Shown: piece by piece, positions 45,659 to 55,098 of the stretch | How the letters are laid out: every line of letters begins with the position of its first letter | Position numbering within the stretch: position 1 is the stretch's first letter | Source of the DNA: an uncultured Pelagibacteraceae bacterium | GTDB taxonomy: Bacteria; Pseudomonadota; Alphaproteobacteria; Pelagibacterales; AG-422-B15 | Assembly: GCA_902564025.1 (NCBI GenBank) | Contig: CACEZK010000004.1 | Location: 1-64,000 of the forward strand | DNA length: 64,000 nucleotides | Direction of reading: 5' to 3' | The notes under the pieces: generated by a model | What the model saw: only the letters and a program-made list of their open reading frames with translations | What the model was told of the DNA's origin: nothing | The model's database searches: none | Program-made: the position numbers and the translations under genes

Positions 45659-46177
45659 ATGAGCGCAGAAACAATAATAATTATTGTGCAAATGGTTGCA
45701 GCATTTGGTGTAGTTGTTTCTGTTATTTATTTAGGAATACAAATACATCAGCAAAATGAAATCACAAAAGCTCAGTTTGGACACTCATTAACACATAGAA
45801 TGTATGAGAGATATTTTAATACATCGAAAGATAAAGAATTTAGTAACTTTCTCTCAAAAGATTGGGCTGCAGGCGAATTAGATAACGCAGATAAATGGAG
45901 AGTAGCAGTATATGTAAATGCATTACTAGTGGATATTTTTGATACATATGAAAAAGTTGAAAAAGGTTTTGTTGATGAAACTCATTTAAAAATGAGAATG
46001 CATATGTTGAAATTGGGCACCATGAAAGCTCCTATTGCACAGTCAACTTGGAAATATTGGAGGGGGATTAAATCAAAAGAATTTGTCGAATGGTTTGAAA
46101 CTGAAATTTATGGTAATCGAGCAACTTTTAAAGAAGGTTACCAAGAAGAAATTATACCAAACGTAAGAAGGGATTAA
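45659..46177 (+). CDS. membrane-anchored helical protein, unknown
   Basis: A 172-residue protein with one N-terminal membrane helix (about 5-27) ending Tyr-Leu-Gly-Ile-Gln-Ile-His-Gln-Gln-Asn, then an all-helical cytoplasmic domain rich in aromatics (Trp-Arg-Val-Ala-Val, Phe-Asp-Thr-Tyr-Glu, Trp-Lys-Tyr-Trp-Arg). Similar short proteins of unknown function are common in marine bacteria. An ATG at 45659 with no strong ribosome site. It lies 18 bases before the cupin gene and is likely cotranscribed. Confidence 0.6.
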   Translation: MSAETIIIIVQMVAAFGVVVSVIYLGIQIHQQNEITKAQFGHSLTHRMYERYFNTSKDKEFSNFLSKDWAAGELDNADKWRVAVYVNALLVDIFDTYEKVEKGFVDETHLKMRMHMLKLGTMKAPIAQSTWKYWRGIKSKEFVEWFETEIYGNRATFKEGYQEEIIPNVRRD

Positions 46178-46195
46178 AATAAAGGAGGTTATTAA

Positions 46196-46720
46196 GTGAG
46201 AAGAATTGTTACAGGACATAATGACAATGGCAAATCTGTAATTAAAATTGATGGTCCTCCAGCACGATCAATAGGAGAAGAAATTGGAGGTTTATTCGAG
46301 ATATGGAATGAAGATGGAGCAACTATTGATACGAAAAGTAGCAAGGATAGAGCCGATAGCGATATAGTTTTATCCCCGCCACAAGGAGGTTCAAAATTTA
46401 GATATTTTCAAATAATGCCAACTCCTCAAGGTGTTCCACTCGAGGTACTAAATAAAATGGCTGAGGAAGCCTTCAGTCGTATAGGCGCAGCTCATCACCG
46501 GGTTGATGTAGCAAAACATCCAGCAATGCACAAAACTAAGACAATTGATTATATTATACTGCTAAAAGGAGATGTAACTTTAATTTTGGATGAAGAAGAG
46601 GTAAAAATAAATCCATTTGATGTCGTTGTACAGCGAGGCACAAATCACGCATGGGTAAATAATGGCTCTGAACCTGCTCTTCTAATAGCTGTATTAATAG
46701 ACAGTGAATTAGCAGAATAA
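46196..46720 (+). CDS. cupin domain protein
   Basis: A 174-residue single-cupin protein. The metal-binding His of motif 1 is probably in Met-His-Lys-Thr-Lys-Thr-Ile-Asp-Tyr near residue 102 with Leu-x-Gly-Asp-Val following, and motif 2 is Arg-Gly-Thr-Asn-His-Ala-Trp near 148. The GTG at 46196 is set by a strong AAAGGAGG 6 bases upstream. Related cupins are described as decarboxylase- or dioxygenase-like; the substrate is unknown here. Confidence 0.8.
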   Translation: MRRIVTGHNDNGKSVIKIDGPPARSIGEEIGGLFEIWNEDGATIDTKSSKDRADSDIVLSPPQGGSKFRYFQIMPTPQGVPLEVLNKMAEEAFSRIGAAHHRVDVAKHPAMHKTKTIDYIILLKGDVTLILDEEEVKINPFDVVVQRGTNHAWVNNGSEPALLIAVLIDSELAE

Positions 46721-46777
46721 TTCCGAAACTAAGCTTTCCCTAGAATTTTTCCAATTTATAAAGTATAAACCGATCCC

Positions 46778-47608
46778 ATGTTAAGAAAATCAGCTAATGA
46801 TATAAAATCTCTCAAAAGAAAGAATCCAATTGTATGTCTAACTGCTTATACGGCACCAATTGCTAGGGCTATTGACGAACAGGTTGACTTAATGTTGGTT
46901 GGAGACTCGCTTGGTATGGTTCTTTATGATTATGAGAATACACTTCAAGTTACGCTTGAACAAATGATTAAACATGCAAAATCTGTTGTTGGAGCTTCAA
47001 ATAAATCTTGTGTAATTGTTGATATGCCATTTGGAACGTATGAAGAATCTGTTGAAAAAGCATTTATGAATGCAGCTCGTGTTATGAAAGAAACTAATTG
47101 CAACGGGGTTAAGCTTGAAGGCGGTCAAAAAATGTACAAAACAATTGAACATCTTACTAAAAGCTCAATTCCCGTCATGGGCCATATAGGACTTCAGCCA
47201 CAGAGTGTATTGATTGATGGAGGATATAAAGTTAGAGGAAAAGTAAAATCTGAGTGGCAAAAATATATTGATGATGCAATTGCTGTTGAAGAAGCAGGAG
47301 CATTTTCAGTGGTTTTAGAGGGTATGGCTGAGCCTTTAGCTGCAGAAATAACTTCGATTTTAAATATTCCTACTATTGGAATAGGAGCATCTCCAAATTG
47401 TGATGGCCAGATATTAGTAACAGAAGATATGTTGGGATTAACAAACGTTGCTCCAAAATTTGTCAAAAAATACGTTGATTTAGATAACACTATTAAGAAA
47501 GCAGTAAGTAAGTATGCTGAAGAAGTTAAAGATAGAACTTTTCCTTCATCAGACCATATTTATCATATGCGTCCACAGATCGTAAGTAATAACGGTAAAG
47601 ATCAATGA
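46778..47608 (+). CDS. panB: 3-methyl-2-oxobutanoate hydroxymethyltransferase
   Basis: A 276-residue enzyme of pantothenate synthesis. Thr-Ala-Tyr-Thr-Ala-Pro near residue 23, Leu-Val-Gly-Asp-Ser-Leu-Gly-Met near 42, and Gly-His-Ile-Gly-Leu-Gln-Pro-Gln-Ser near 136 hold metal and substrate. It uses methylenetetrahydrofolate, which the sarcosine/dimethylglycine enzymes upstream can supply. It overlaps the TPR gene by 4 bases, the usual alphaproteobacterial order panB-TPR-bamB-der. Confidence 0.95.
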   Translation: MLRKSANDIKSLKRKNPIVCLTAYTAPIARAIDEQVDLMLVGDSLGMVLYDYENTLQVTLEQMIKHAKSVVGASNKSCVIVDMPFGTYEESVEKAFMNAARVMKETNCNGVKLEGGQKMYKTIEHLTKSSIPVMGHIGLQPQSVLIDGGYKVRGKVKSEWQKYIDDAIAVEEAGAFSVVLEGMAEPLAAEITSILNIPTIGIGASPNCDGQILVTEDMLGLTNVAPKFVKKYVDLDNTIKKAVSKYAEEVKDRTFPSSDHIYHMRPQIVSNNGKDQ

Positions 47609-48237
47609 GTGATATTTTAAGACAGGTCGATGAAGATCTAAGAAAAGAGAAACTGTCTAATCTTTTTAAAAAATACGGTTTATATGTAATTTTAACTCTA
47701 GTGATAATAATAGGGTCAGTTATCGGATATCAAGTAATGGTTTCAATTGATAAATCAAAAAATGAAAAACTCATTGAAACATATATTAAAGCAACAAACA
47801 GCAAAAATATTTCAGAACAATATTCTTTATTAGATGAGCTAATTAACGCTGATAACAACTATATATCAAGTATAGCTGAATTAAAAATTGCAAATTTAAA
47901 GATAGAAAATGGGAATATTAAAGATGGGATTCTTGATTTAGAGAAATTAACTGACGATGAAAAATATGATCCAATAATTGCAGATTTAGCAACATATTTT
48001 TTACTTTTATTAAAAATTGATAATTTGAGCGAAGAAGAATTTATGAGCTATCTCACTGATGACAGAATGCGTGATAGTAACTTCAAATATCTATTTAATG
48101 AACTTATCTCATTTAAAAAGCTTATTCTTGGAAAAAATGAAGAAAGTAAAAAAAATTTCCAGAATTTAATTGATAATCCAGATGTCCCTGTAGAGATTAA
48201 AATAAGAGCTAGCAAATTTATTGAAATTATAAATTAG
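47605..48237 (+). CDS. YfgM-like membrane-anchored TPR protein
   Basis: A 210-residue protein: an N-terminal cytoplasmic helix (Asp-Glu-Asp-Leu-Arg-Lys-Glu), one membrane helix (about 24-46) and a helical TPR-like domain. It matches the TPR_21/YfgM group found next to bamB in many proteobacteria, which acts as a periplasmic chaperone partner of the Sec translocon. It overlaps panB by 4 bases and bamB starts 1 base after it. Confidence 0.82.
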   Translation: MSDILRQVDEDLRKEKLSNLFKKYGLYVILTLVIIIGSVIGYQVMVSIDKSKNEKLIETYIKATNSKNISEQYSLLDELINADNNYISSIAELKIANLKIENGNIKDGILDLEKLTDDEKYDPIIADLATYFLLLLKIDNLSEEEFMSYLTDDRMRDSNFKYLFNELISFKKLILGKNEESKKNFQNLIDNPDVPVEIKIRASKFIEIIN

Positions 48238-48238
48238 T

Positions 48239-49537
48239 ATGTTCAACAAATCATATATATTTTTACTTATATCTTTCTTTCTTATTTCATGTTCCGGAAA
48301 TGATGAAATCAATGAAACTGCCAGTGGCTTTCCTGTTTTAAGTTACAGTGCAGAAATTTCTGAAACTCTAAATCTTGATCCTGGTGACATACTGATAAAT
48401 GAACCAAAAGAAGTAAATTTCTGGTCTCAGCATTTTTTAAATCCATCAAACGATCTAGATAATATTTACTCAGAGGCCTCTTTTAATGATAAGTCAAAAA
48501 TTATTTTGGGTAAAAAAGGGCCAGTAAATATTATACAACCCATATTTTTTAACGATAATCTGTGCCATGTGTTAAGCAAGGGATATATTGAATGTGTAGA
48601 TACCTTAACAAAAAAAACATTGTTCAAAATAGATGTTAGAATTGAGGGAATAAAAAAATATGAGATTGTTAGAGGTGGAATTGCTTATTTTGATAATCAA
48701 TTAGTGTTTGTAGATGGATATGGTCAAATAAAATTATTAAATGCTGAAGACGGTAAAGAAATTTGGTCAACGAAAATAGAATATCCAATTTTATCGCCAC
48801 CGCTTATATATAGAGGATACATATATTTTATTTCAGCTGACAATAGAATTTTCTCAATTGATGTGACAAGTGGAGAAGTAAGTTGGTCATTTCAAACAAT
48901 TTCAGAAACAAAGAAAAATTTATTTACCTCATCTCCAGTAGCATTCGAAAATACAATTATTGCTCCTTTTAGCAACGGAGACCTGGTAGCTTTTATTTTT
49001 GATACTGGCCAGCCCATCTGGTCAGAAAATGTCTCAAAAATATCAATGGTCAGCAACTTTGATATCAAAGATATATCAGCAAGCCCTGTGGTATCAGACA
49101 ATACGATTTATTCATTAAGCTCAAATGGAAAGCTTGTATCTGTTAATGCCACTAACGGGCAGAGAAATTGGGCGAAAGATTTATCAGGGTATAGAACGCC
49201 AGTTATTACAGGGAATCAAATATATATGATTAATGAAGATGGAAAGCTAATATGTTTGAACAAAGATAGTTCAGAGGTTTACTGGATTACTGAACTATCA
49301 AAGTATAAAAAAGGTCAAAAGGCAGAAAATTTAAATCTTTGGCTAGGTCCTTATTTAATAAATAATTTAATTTACAATATTTCATATTTTGGTGAGTTAA
49401 AAGTAGTTTCACCTATCTCAGGCGAAATACTTTTAACTGAATCAATTGGAGTTAAAGGTGCATTAGTCCCACCTATAATCCTGTCTGATTCAATTTATTT
49501 GTCTGACGAAAACTCCAACGTTTATGAATTTAACTAA
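48239..49537 (+). CDS. bamB: outer membrane assembly lipoprotein BamB
   Basis: A 432-residue lipoprotein with lipobox Leu-Ile-Ser-Cys near residue 18 and a PQQ-type beta-propeller: repeated blades with Gly-x-Glu-Ile-Trp-Ser, Gly-Glu-Val-Ser-Trp-Ser, Gly-Gln-Pro-Ile-Trp-Ser and Gly-Gln-Arg-Asn-Trp-Ala. It is part of the BAM machine that inserts beta-barrels. Its last 14 bases overlap der. Confidence 0.9.
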   Translation: MFNKSYIFLLISFFLISCSGNDEINETASGFPVLSYSAEISETLNLDPGDILINEPKEVNFWSQHFLNPSNDLDNIYSEASFNDKSKIILGKKGPVNIIQPIFFNDNLCHVLSKGYIECVDTLTKKTLFKIDVRIEGIKKYEIVRGGIAYFDNQLVFVDGYGQIKLLNAEDGKEIWSTKIEYPILSPPLIYRGYIYFISADNRIFSIDVTSGEVSWSFQTISETKKNLFTSSPVAFENTIIAPFSNGDLVAFIFDTGQPIWSENVSKISMVSNFDIKDISASPVVSDNTIYSLSSNGKLVSVNATNGQRNWAKDLSGYRTPVITGNQIYMINEDGKLICLNKDSSEVYWITELSKYKKGQKAENLNLWLGPYLINNLIYNISYFGELKVVSPISGEILLTESIGVKGALVPPIILSDSIYLSDENSNVYEFN

Positions 49538-50339
49538 AATTAATATAGGCATTATTGGAAAGCCAAATTCTGGAAAATCAACATTATTTAATACATTGCT
49601 TGGTGAATATATTTCACCTGTTGGCGATGAATATGGATTAACAAAATCTCTCATTAAACAAAAATTTACTCACAAAAATTTCGAATTTATTATCGTTGAT
49701 ACGCCTGGGTTGCGTAGAAGAAGTAAAGTAAAAGAAGAGCATGAATTGGCTCGCAATTCAGAAGTTATTAAAATAATAAATAATGTTGATGTCACAGTGC
49801 TTTTAATCGACTCACTAGAAAGTATTACAAGACAAGATTTTCGTCTTGCAGATTTAGCATTAAGCAAACATAAAATTTTATTTTTTTTATTTAATAAAAT
49901 CGATATTCTTGATAATAAAAAAAAATACCAGTTGAATATCAAAAAACATTTACGCAATAATTATAGTAAACACAAATTAATTAATATTGATTTTATTTCT
50001 GCAAAAAATAACACAAGAATATCAAATGTTTTAAAAGAAATTATTCTAAAAAAAGAATTGACATCAATAAAAATTAATAAACAAAAACTAAACAAATTTA
50101 TTAACTATTTGAATAAAAAATCAAGGTTACCACGATTTAATAAAATAGAAATAAAACCAAAATATATTGTTCAATTAGAAAATAAAATTCCAAAGTTTAA
50201 AATATTTATAAATATTCAGAAAAAACCACCACAATTATTTCAAAAATTTTTTGATAATTCATTTAGAAGCTATTTCAAACTTGATGGTGTGCCAATTTTG
50301 TATGATTTCAAAACTTCAAAGAATCCTTATATCAGGTGA
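49524..50339 (+). CDS. der: Der/EngA-like ribosome-assembly GTPase lacking the first G domain
   Basis: Only 271 residues, against about 440-490 for normal Der. G1 is Gly-Lys-Pro-Asn-Ser-Gly-Lys-Ser-Thr (12-20), G3 Asp-Thr-Pro-Gly-Leu-Arg-Arg-Arg-Ser-Lys-Val-Lys-Glu near 58, and G4 Asn-Lys-Ile-Asp near 123. The Arg-Arg-x-Lys-Val-Lys-Glu run is a hallmark of the second G domain; the last 90 residues match the Der KH domain (Lys-Lys-Pro-Pro-Gln-Leu-Phe). The first G domain is absent: the gene overlaps bamB, leaving no room. The bamB-der order supports the identity. Der acts in 50S assembly. Confidence 0.8.
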   Translation: MNLTKINIGIIGKPNSGKSTLFNTLLGEYISPVGDEYGLTKSLIKQKFTHKNFEFIIVDTPGLRRRSKVKEEHELARNSEVIKIINNVDVTVLLIDSLESITRQDFRLADLALSKHKILFFLFNKIDILDNKKKYQLNIKKHLRNNYSKHKLINIDFISAKNNTRISNVLKEIILKKELTSIKINKQKLNKFINYLNKKSRLPRFNKIEIKPKYIVQLENKIPKFKIFINIQKKPPQLFQKFFDNSFRSYFKLDGVPILYDFKTSKNPYIR

Positions 50340-51024
50340 TTTCGATTATTTCTCCTGTACCAGCTGCCTCTAAAATATAATTTACAATTTTAACAGCTAC
50401 ATCTTTTGGATCACTTATCTTAGATTTATCCTCGCCAGGCATTATTACATCTCTTAGTTTTGTATTAACGGCAAGTGGACAAAAAATATTTGTTTTTATA
50501 TTTGCACCTTTGTTTTCTTTTGAATAGGTCAATAAAAGCTCATTTAACGCTGTCATAATAGGCTGATAAATGCCCCAGTAATATTCTTTTGAAGGGTCTT
50601 TCAGTGAAGACACTGCAGCTATATAGGCATTATTTGAACTTTTGAGCAATGAATGAAAACTTTTAACCATTCTAAAATTTGATAAAAAATTCAAGTTTAT
50701 AATATTCTTAAAATTCTCAAGATCAATTGACTCAACAGGAGAAAGTTCGTTAATAATTCCTGCTGAAAGAACTAATGTATCCAAGGAAGTATCTTTGACC
50801 TGTATTTGTTTAGCCAAATTCTCAATTACATTTTCATCACATAAATTTAAAGGAACAATTGTACACTCACAGTTATTTTGAATTATTTTATCGTGAACAA
50901 TTTCTAGTTTTTGTACGTTTTGAGAACATATGTATATGTGTTTAGCATAGGTAGATAACTCTATTGAAATCTCTTTTCCTATTCCTGAGGACGCACCTGT
51001 TACAAGGCAGTTAAGTTTTTTCAT
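50332..51024 (-). CDS. SDR-family protein with altered catalytic motif
   Basis: A 230-residue short-chain dehydrogenase fold: Gly-Ala-Ser-Ser-Gly-Ile-Gly near residue 10 for NAD(P), Val-Leu-Ser-Ala-Gly-Ile near 86 and Ser-Ser-Leu near 140. The classical Tyr-x-x-x-Lys is replaced by Tyr-Gln-Pro-Ile-Met near 154, so the catalytic Lys is missing. It may still bind nucleotide but be altered in activity. It converges on der with an 8-base overlap. Confidence 0.78.
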   Translation of the reverse strand: MKKLNCLVTGASSGIGKEISIELSTYAKHIYICSQNVQKLEIVHDKIIQNNCECTIVPLNLCDENVIENLAKQIQVKDTSLDTLVLSAGIINELSPVESIDLENFKNIINLNFLSNFRMVKSFHSLLKSSNNAYIAAVSSLKDPSKEYYWGIYQPIMTALNELLLTYSKENKGANIKTNIFCPLAVNTKLRDVIMPGEDKSKISDPKDVAVKIVNYILEAAGTGEIIEIT

Positions 51025-51040
51025 AGTTTAATGTATTAAA

Positions 51041-51559
51041 TTAAATTTCATTAATATTCCTTGGCATTTGATCAAGTAGGTCAACCCCGTAATTTACTAT
51101 CTCTTGAAAAGTACCTGATTTAATAATCTCTGGAATTAAATTAGAGGAAAAATTGCTATTTATGAAAAAAATTATAAGAATAAAAATTATATATCCCCGT
51201 AAAATTCCAAGCACACCACCGAAGGACACGTCAATAAATAAAGATTTCCTAGGTTGTAATATTCCAATAATCATACGATTAATAAATGATATTAAAATAT
51301 AGGCTGTAATTAAAGTGAAGAAAAATATTAGTATATCAGAAAGAGTTTGATTAAGTATATATTGGTCAAAGAACGGCCTTAAAATATCAAAACAATTTTT
51401 TATTAAATAAAAGATAATTATCCATTTTATAAGATTTAATAAGCTTTTTATTAATCCATTTTTTACTCCAAATATAAAAGAAACTAAGATAACTAATAAA
51501 AAAATAAGATCATAAGGATTCAATAACTGAGCAAGATTTAAATTCATTATTTTATTCAA
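51041..51559 (-). CDS. cvpA: CvpA family membrane protein
   Basis: A 172-residue protein with about four membrane helices. Tyr-Asp-Leu-Ile-Phe-Leu near residue 16, Phe-Gly-Val-Lys-Asn-Gly-Leu-Ile-Lys near 30, and Asp-x-Ser-Phe-Gly-Gly-Val-Leu-Gly-Ile-Leu-Arg-Gly near 110 are the CvpA hallmarks. CvpA is needed for colicin V production and bile stress in other bacteria; the molecular role is unclear. purF, its common neighbour, is absent. It overlaps the exporter by 4 bases. Confidence 0.85.
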   Translation of the reverse strand: MNKIMNLNLAQLLNPYDLIFLLVILVSFIFGVKNGLIKSLLNLIKWIIIFYLIKNCFDILRPFFDQYILNQTLSDILIFFFTLITAYILISFINRMIIGILQPRKSLFIDVSFGGVLGILRGYIIFILIIFFINSNFSSNLIPEIIKSGTFQEIVNYGVDLLDQMPRNINEI

Positions 51560-53985
51560 TTAAGTTTTTTTATTAGAACTGGTAATAGTGTAAGACTTCC
51601 AAAAAGTGCAACAAGCATTGCAAGCGCAGTAAATATACCAAAATAAATAGTTGGGTAGAAGTTTGAAAATATCAAAATAGAAAAACCAGCAATTATAGTA
51701 TATGAAGTATTTTTAATTGCCACACCAACAGTTTCATTGCACTTGATTATAGCTTCATCGTGATTGCCGTTGCTTAACAATATATGCTCTCGATACCTAT
51801 AAATATAGTGTATACAATTATCTACAGCAATTCCGATAGTAATTGCAGCAATTGTGATAGTCATTAGATCTAGAGGAATAGATAGTAGTCCCATTGTTCC
51901 AAGTATTACAAAGCACGCAATCAGATTAGGTGTAATGGCGGCTAAAGCAGTCTTTAAAGATTTAAATAAAAAAAATAGCATTAAAAAAATACCCAAGAGA
52001 ACTATAGATAATGTTTTTATTTGGGAGTCAAACAGACTTTGAAGCATATTATTGTATAGAATCAAGATTCCCGTAGTTGAAACATCGATATTTGTTTTAG
52101 AGTAATTATTGTATATATAGTCATTAAGATCTTTGATGAAAAGTGACCTATTTAGTTGAGGATGTGTATCAATAATTCTCATAGTAATTCTTGCTTGATT
52201 TTTATCTAGTAATACATACGGTTTGATAATTTGATCTTTAAGGTCATTTGGCAATTTTTTATAGAGAACGGAAAGTTCAAGAGTATCAAATTCTTTATTT
52301 GCATTAAGTTTTTCAGCCGTCCTAACTATTGAAGCAAGAGATAAAACCTTGCCAGCAAAAGAATATTGCTCTAGGTGATCATGAATTTTTTTAATAACAT
52401 TAACCTTTTCTTCAGTAAACCAATAATCCGCAGGATCATATTCAATACCAAAATCAAGAAAATCTTCTTCAAAATCTTCCTCAACCGCATCGTTCGCTAC
52501 TGAATTAAAGTTTATTACTAAATCCAAGGGTGTTGTTCCGCCAAGTTTATCATCAATTAATTTCATGCCTTTATAGATTTCAGTTTCTTTTTTAAAATAA
52601 TCAACAAAACTGTTTTCAACCTTTAATTTAGTGGCGCCGTATATTCCTAAGCAAAAGATAAATATAAATAGAGTTAATAAAATATTAGGAGATTTTATTG
52701 CTAAAGATGTGAATATACTTTCTTTTTGATTAAGGTAAGTATGGTTTGTTGTATTAAGATTAAGAAGAAATATAACAACTGGCAAAAATGAAAAACTTGT
52801 AATGTAAGTTATTATTATGCCAACACACATCATTAAGCCAAAATCCATAACTGGCTTTATTCCGCTTGTATAGAGAGTCGCAAATGCAAATGTAGTTGTC
52901 AATGCTGCAAATAGACATGGCTTATACATGTTTTTAATCGTCAGCAAAAGAGCATGCTTAATAGATTTTTCATTATCTTGCATTATGAATTGTCTATATC
53001 TAACTACGATATGTACAGTCATTGATAGTGATAAAATTAAAATCAACATTATGAAGTTTGACGAAATAACAGTTACTTTCCAATCCATCAAAGATACGGT
53101 GCCTATCATCACAATTAATGAAGCTAAGCAATTAGATATACATGCAAGCATCCATACTGGATTTTTAAAAACTATGAAGAGGACTGCTAAAATAAAAAAA
53201 AGAGCACCAAATCCAAATACGACTATATCATTTTTAACGTATGTTATTGTATCGTCTGCAATCATGGATACCCCACCGAGATGCATATCTAGTTTATTTT
53301 CAAATGTATTTATTATCTTCCTTATTTCGCTAATATTATTATGACGCTTTTCATCAAAATTTTTTTTACTTATCTGATAATCTAAATTAATTCTTTTTAA
53401 TTTATCTTTATCCTCTTTTGAGGGTTCATCTAAATTTCTAAGCCTTTCTCTTTCTTGAATTAAGAATTCATGTTTTTCATCTTTTTTAAAGTTAATTAGT
53501 ACAGCAGTACTTGATGCATCTTCACTGATTATAAGATTTTTAAAAATAGGACTATTTAATAATTCTTTTTCAGCATCAATCAAATCAACGCCCGGAGATT
53601 CAATTGTCAGAACTTCATTAATTAAGTCTGTTAGGCTTTGATCATTTACTTCTAATAATGGTACATCAAAAATAGACTGAATACTTTCAACCCAATTTAA
53701 TTTGTCAATTCTATCAATAAACAATTTTATCTGATTTAAATTATTTTTTGTTAGGATCTTTTTTTCATCTGTAAAAGTAACAATTAAAAAATCATTTGAT
53801 CCATAGTCATCTATAACTAATCTATATTTTTTAAGGTCTTCGTCTTGTTCCAAGATTAAAGTATCTGATGATGCATCAAGCTGAAAATCTTTCGCACTAT
53901 AGGCAAAAAATGAAATTATCAATAATAAAACGACTAAGGAGGTGTTTCTGTATTGATTGAATAGAATTAAATAAAATTTTTCCAT
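51556..53985 (-). CDS. MMPL/RND-superfamily exporter
   Basis: An 809-residue membrane protein with twelve predicted helices in two halves, each with a large loop: N-terminal Asp-Ala-Ser-Ser-Asp-Thr-Leu near residue 37, helices with Leu-Ser-Leu-Ser-Met-Thr-Val-His-Ile-Val-Val-Arg-Tyr near 328, and a C-terminal Ile-Gly-Ile-Ala-Val-Asp-Asn-Cys-Ile-His-Tyr-Ile-Tyr-Arg. It belongs to the predicted exporters that move lipids (hopanoid or fatty-acid types), not to drug pumps of the AcrB type. Substrate unknown. It takes the place of radA between alr and cvpA. Confidence 0.82.
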   Translation of the reverse strand: MEKFYLILFNQYRNTSLVVLLLIISFFAYSAKDFQLDASSDTLILEQDEDLKKYRLVIDDYGSNDFLIVTFTDEKKILTKNNLNQIKLFIDRIDKLNWVESIQSIFDVPLLEVNDQSLTDLINEVLTIESPGVDLIDAEKELLNSPIFKNLIISEDASSTAVLINFKKDEKHEFLIQERERLRNLDEPSKEDKDKLKRINLDYQISKKNFDEKRHNNISEIRKIINTFENKLDMHLGGVSMIADDTITYVKNDIVVFGFGALFFILAVLFIVFKNPVWMLACISNCLASLIVMIGTVSLMDWKVTVISSNFIMLILILSLSMTVHIVVRYRQFIMQDNEKSIKHALLLTIKNMYKPCLFAALTTTFAFATLYTSGIKPVMDFGLMMCVGIIITYITSFSFLPVVIFLLNLNTTNHTYLNQKESIFTSLAIKSPNILLTLFIFIFCLGIYGATKLKVENSFVDYFKKETEIYKGMKLIDDKLGGTTPLDLVINFNSVANDAVEEDFEEDFLDFGIEYDPADYWFTEEKVNVIKKIHDHLEQYSFAGKVLSLASIVRTAEKLNANKEFDTLELSVLYKKLPNDLKDQIIKPYVLLDKNQARITMRIIDTHPQLNRSLFIKDLNDYIYNNYSKTNIDVSTTGILILYNNMLQSLFDSQIKTLSIVLLGIFLMLFFLFKSLKTALAAITPNLIACFVILGTMGLLSIPLDLMTITIAAITIGIAVDNCIHYIYRYREHILLSNGNHDEAIIKCNETVGVAIKNTSYTIIAGFSILIFSNFYPTIYFGIFTALAMLVALFGSLTLLPVLIKKLN

Positions 53986-53988
53986 TTA

Positions 53989-55089
53989 TTATGAAATATA
54001 TCTTCTTTCATATCTTTTGCCTAGATTAGTTAGTATCTCATAAGGAATAGTGTTAATTATCTTTGCAATGGTATTTATTGAATACTTACTTCCAATTACT
54101 TCAAATTCTTCATTCATTATATTTTTTTTTGTTTTTACGTTTGTTAAGTCGATTGTTATCAAGTCCATAGAAACTCTGCCCACCAAATTAATTTTTTTAT
54201 CTCCCAGTAATATTTTATAATTGTTTGAAAAAAGGCGATTAAAACCGTCTGCATAACCAAAGCCAAGAGTTCCAATTTTCATTTTTGATTTTGCCTTAAA
54301 AGTTGCTCCATATCCTATTGTATCACCTTTATATATTTCTCTTATTTGGATTAGATTTGCTTTTATAGAAACAACATTTTCATAAATAATTTTTTCATTT
54401 ATTTGACATTGGCCCCCATAAAGTGAGATTCCAGGCCTTACCATATCAAAATGATATTTTTTACCCAGCAATATCCCCGCAGAATTAGACAAACTACACA
54501 AACAATTAGGAAAATAAGACTTAATATAATTAAATTTATTTAGTTGTATTTTATTCAATTTTGACTTTTTATCATCAGCGCAAGATAGATGACTCATTAT
54601 TAATCGAACTTTTGATTTTTTGATGAATAATGCTTTATGTTTTATTAGATTTTCTGTTTCATTTTGATCAAGACCAAGACGTGACATTCCAGTATCAAAG
54701 TGAATTGCGATATTAAGAAAACAATTATTTTCTTTTTGATATTTTTCTATTTTTTTTAATTGTGCAAGGTTATTAATAACGGGAATTAAATGAAACTTAC
54801 GAATATATTTTAATTCGTTTGTTACCAATCCATTTAAAATAAAAATAAATATTTTTTTATTTAATTTACGTAAATAAATTGCCTCGTTTGTAGTGGCAAC
54901 AAAAAAATACTTGCAACCCTTTTTTATAAGGCTATTAACGACTTGATTAGCACCTAATCCATAGGCATTAGCTTTCACTGTAGCTGCAATTATACATTTT
55001 TTTCCAACGATTTGCTTTATGATCTTATAGTTTTTATTAATTGCTTTTAAGTTAATGTCTAGAAATGTATTTTTATCAACATTAATCAT
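53989..55089 (-). CDS. alr: alanine racemase
   Basis: A 366-residue PLP enzyme. The Schiff-base Lys is in Ala-Thr-Val-Lys-Ala-Asn-Ala-Tyr-Gly near residue 38; the catalytic Tyr from the other subunit is in Ile-Gly-Tyr-Gly-Ala-Thr-Phe near 245; Gly-Arg-Val-Ser-Met-Asp near 300 follows. It provides D-alanine for peptidoglycan. It is 3 bases from the exporter gene and 9 bases from dnaB. Confidence 0.95.
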   Translation of the reverse strand: MINVDKNTFLDINLKAINKNYKIIKQIVGKKCIIAATVKANAYGLGANQVVNSLIKKGCKYFFVATTNEAIYLRKLNKKIFIFILNGLVTNELKYIRKFHLIPVINNLAQLKKIEKYQKENNCFLNIAIHFDTGMSRLGLDQNETENLIKHKALFIKKSKVRLIMSHLSCADDKKSKLNKIQLNKFNYIKSYFPNCLCSLSNSAGILLGKKYHFDMVRPGISLYGGQCQINEKIIYENVVSIKANLIQIREIYKGDTIGYGATFKAKSKMKIGTLGFGYADGFNRLFSNNYKILLGDKKINLVGRVSMDLITIDLTNVKTKKNIMNEEFEVIGSKYSINTIAKIINTIPYEILTNLGKRYERRYIS

Positions 55090-55098
55090 TCTTGAAAT

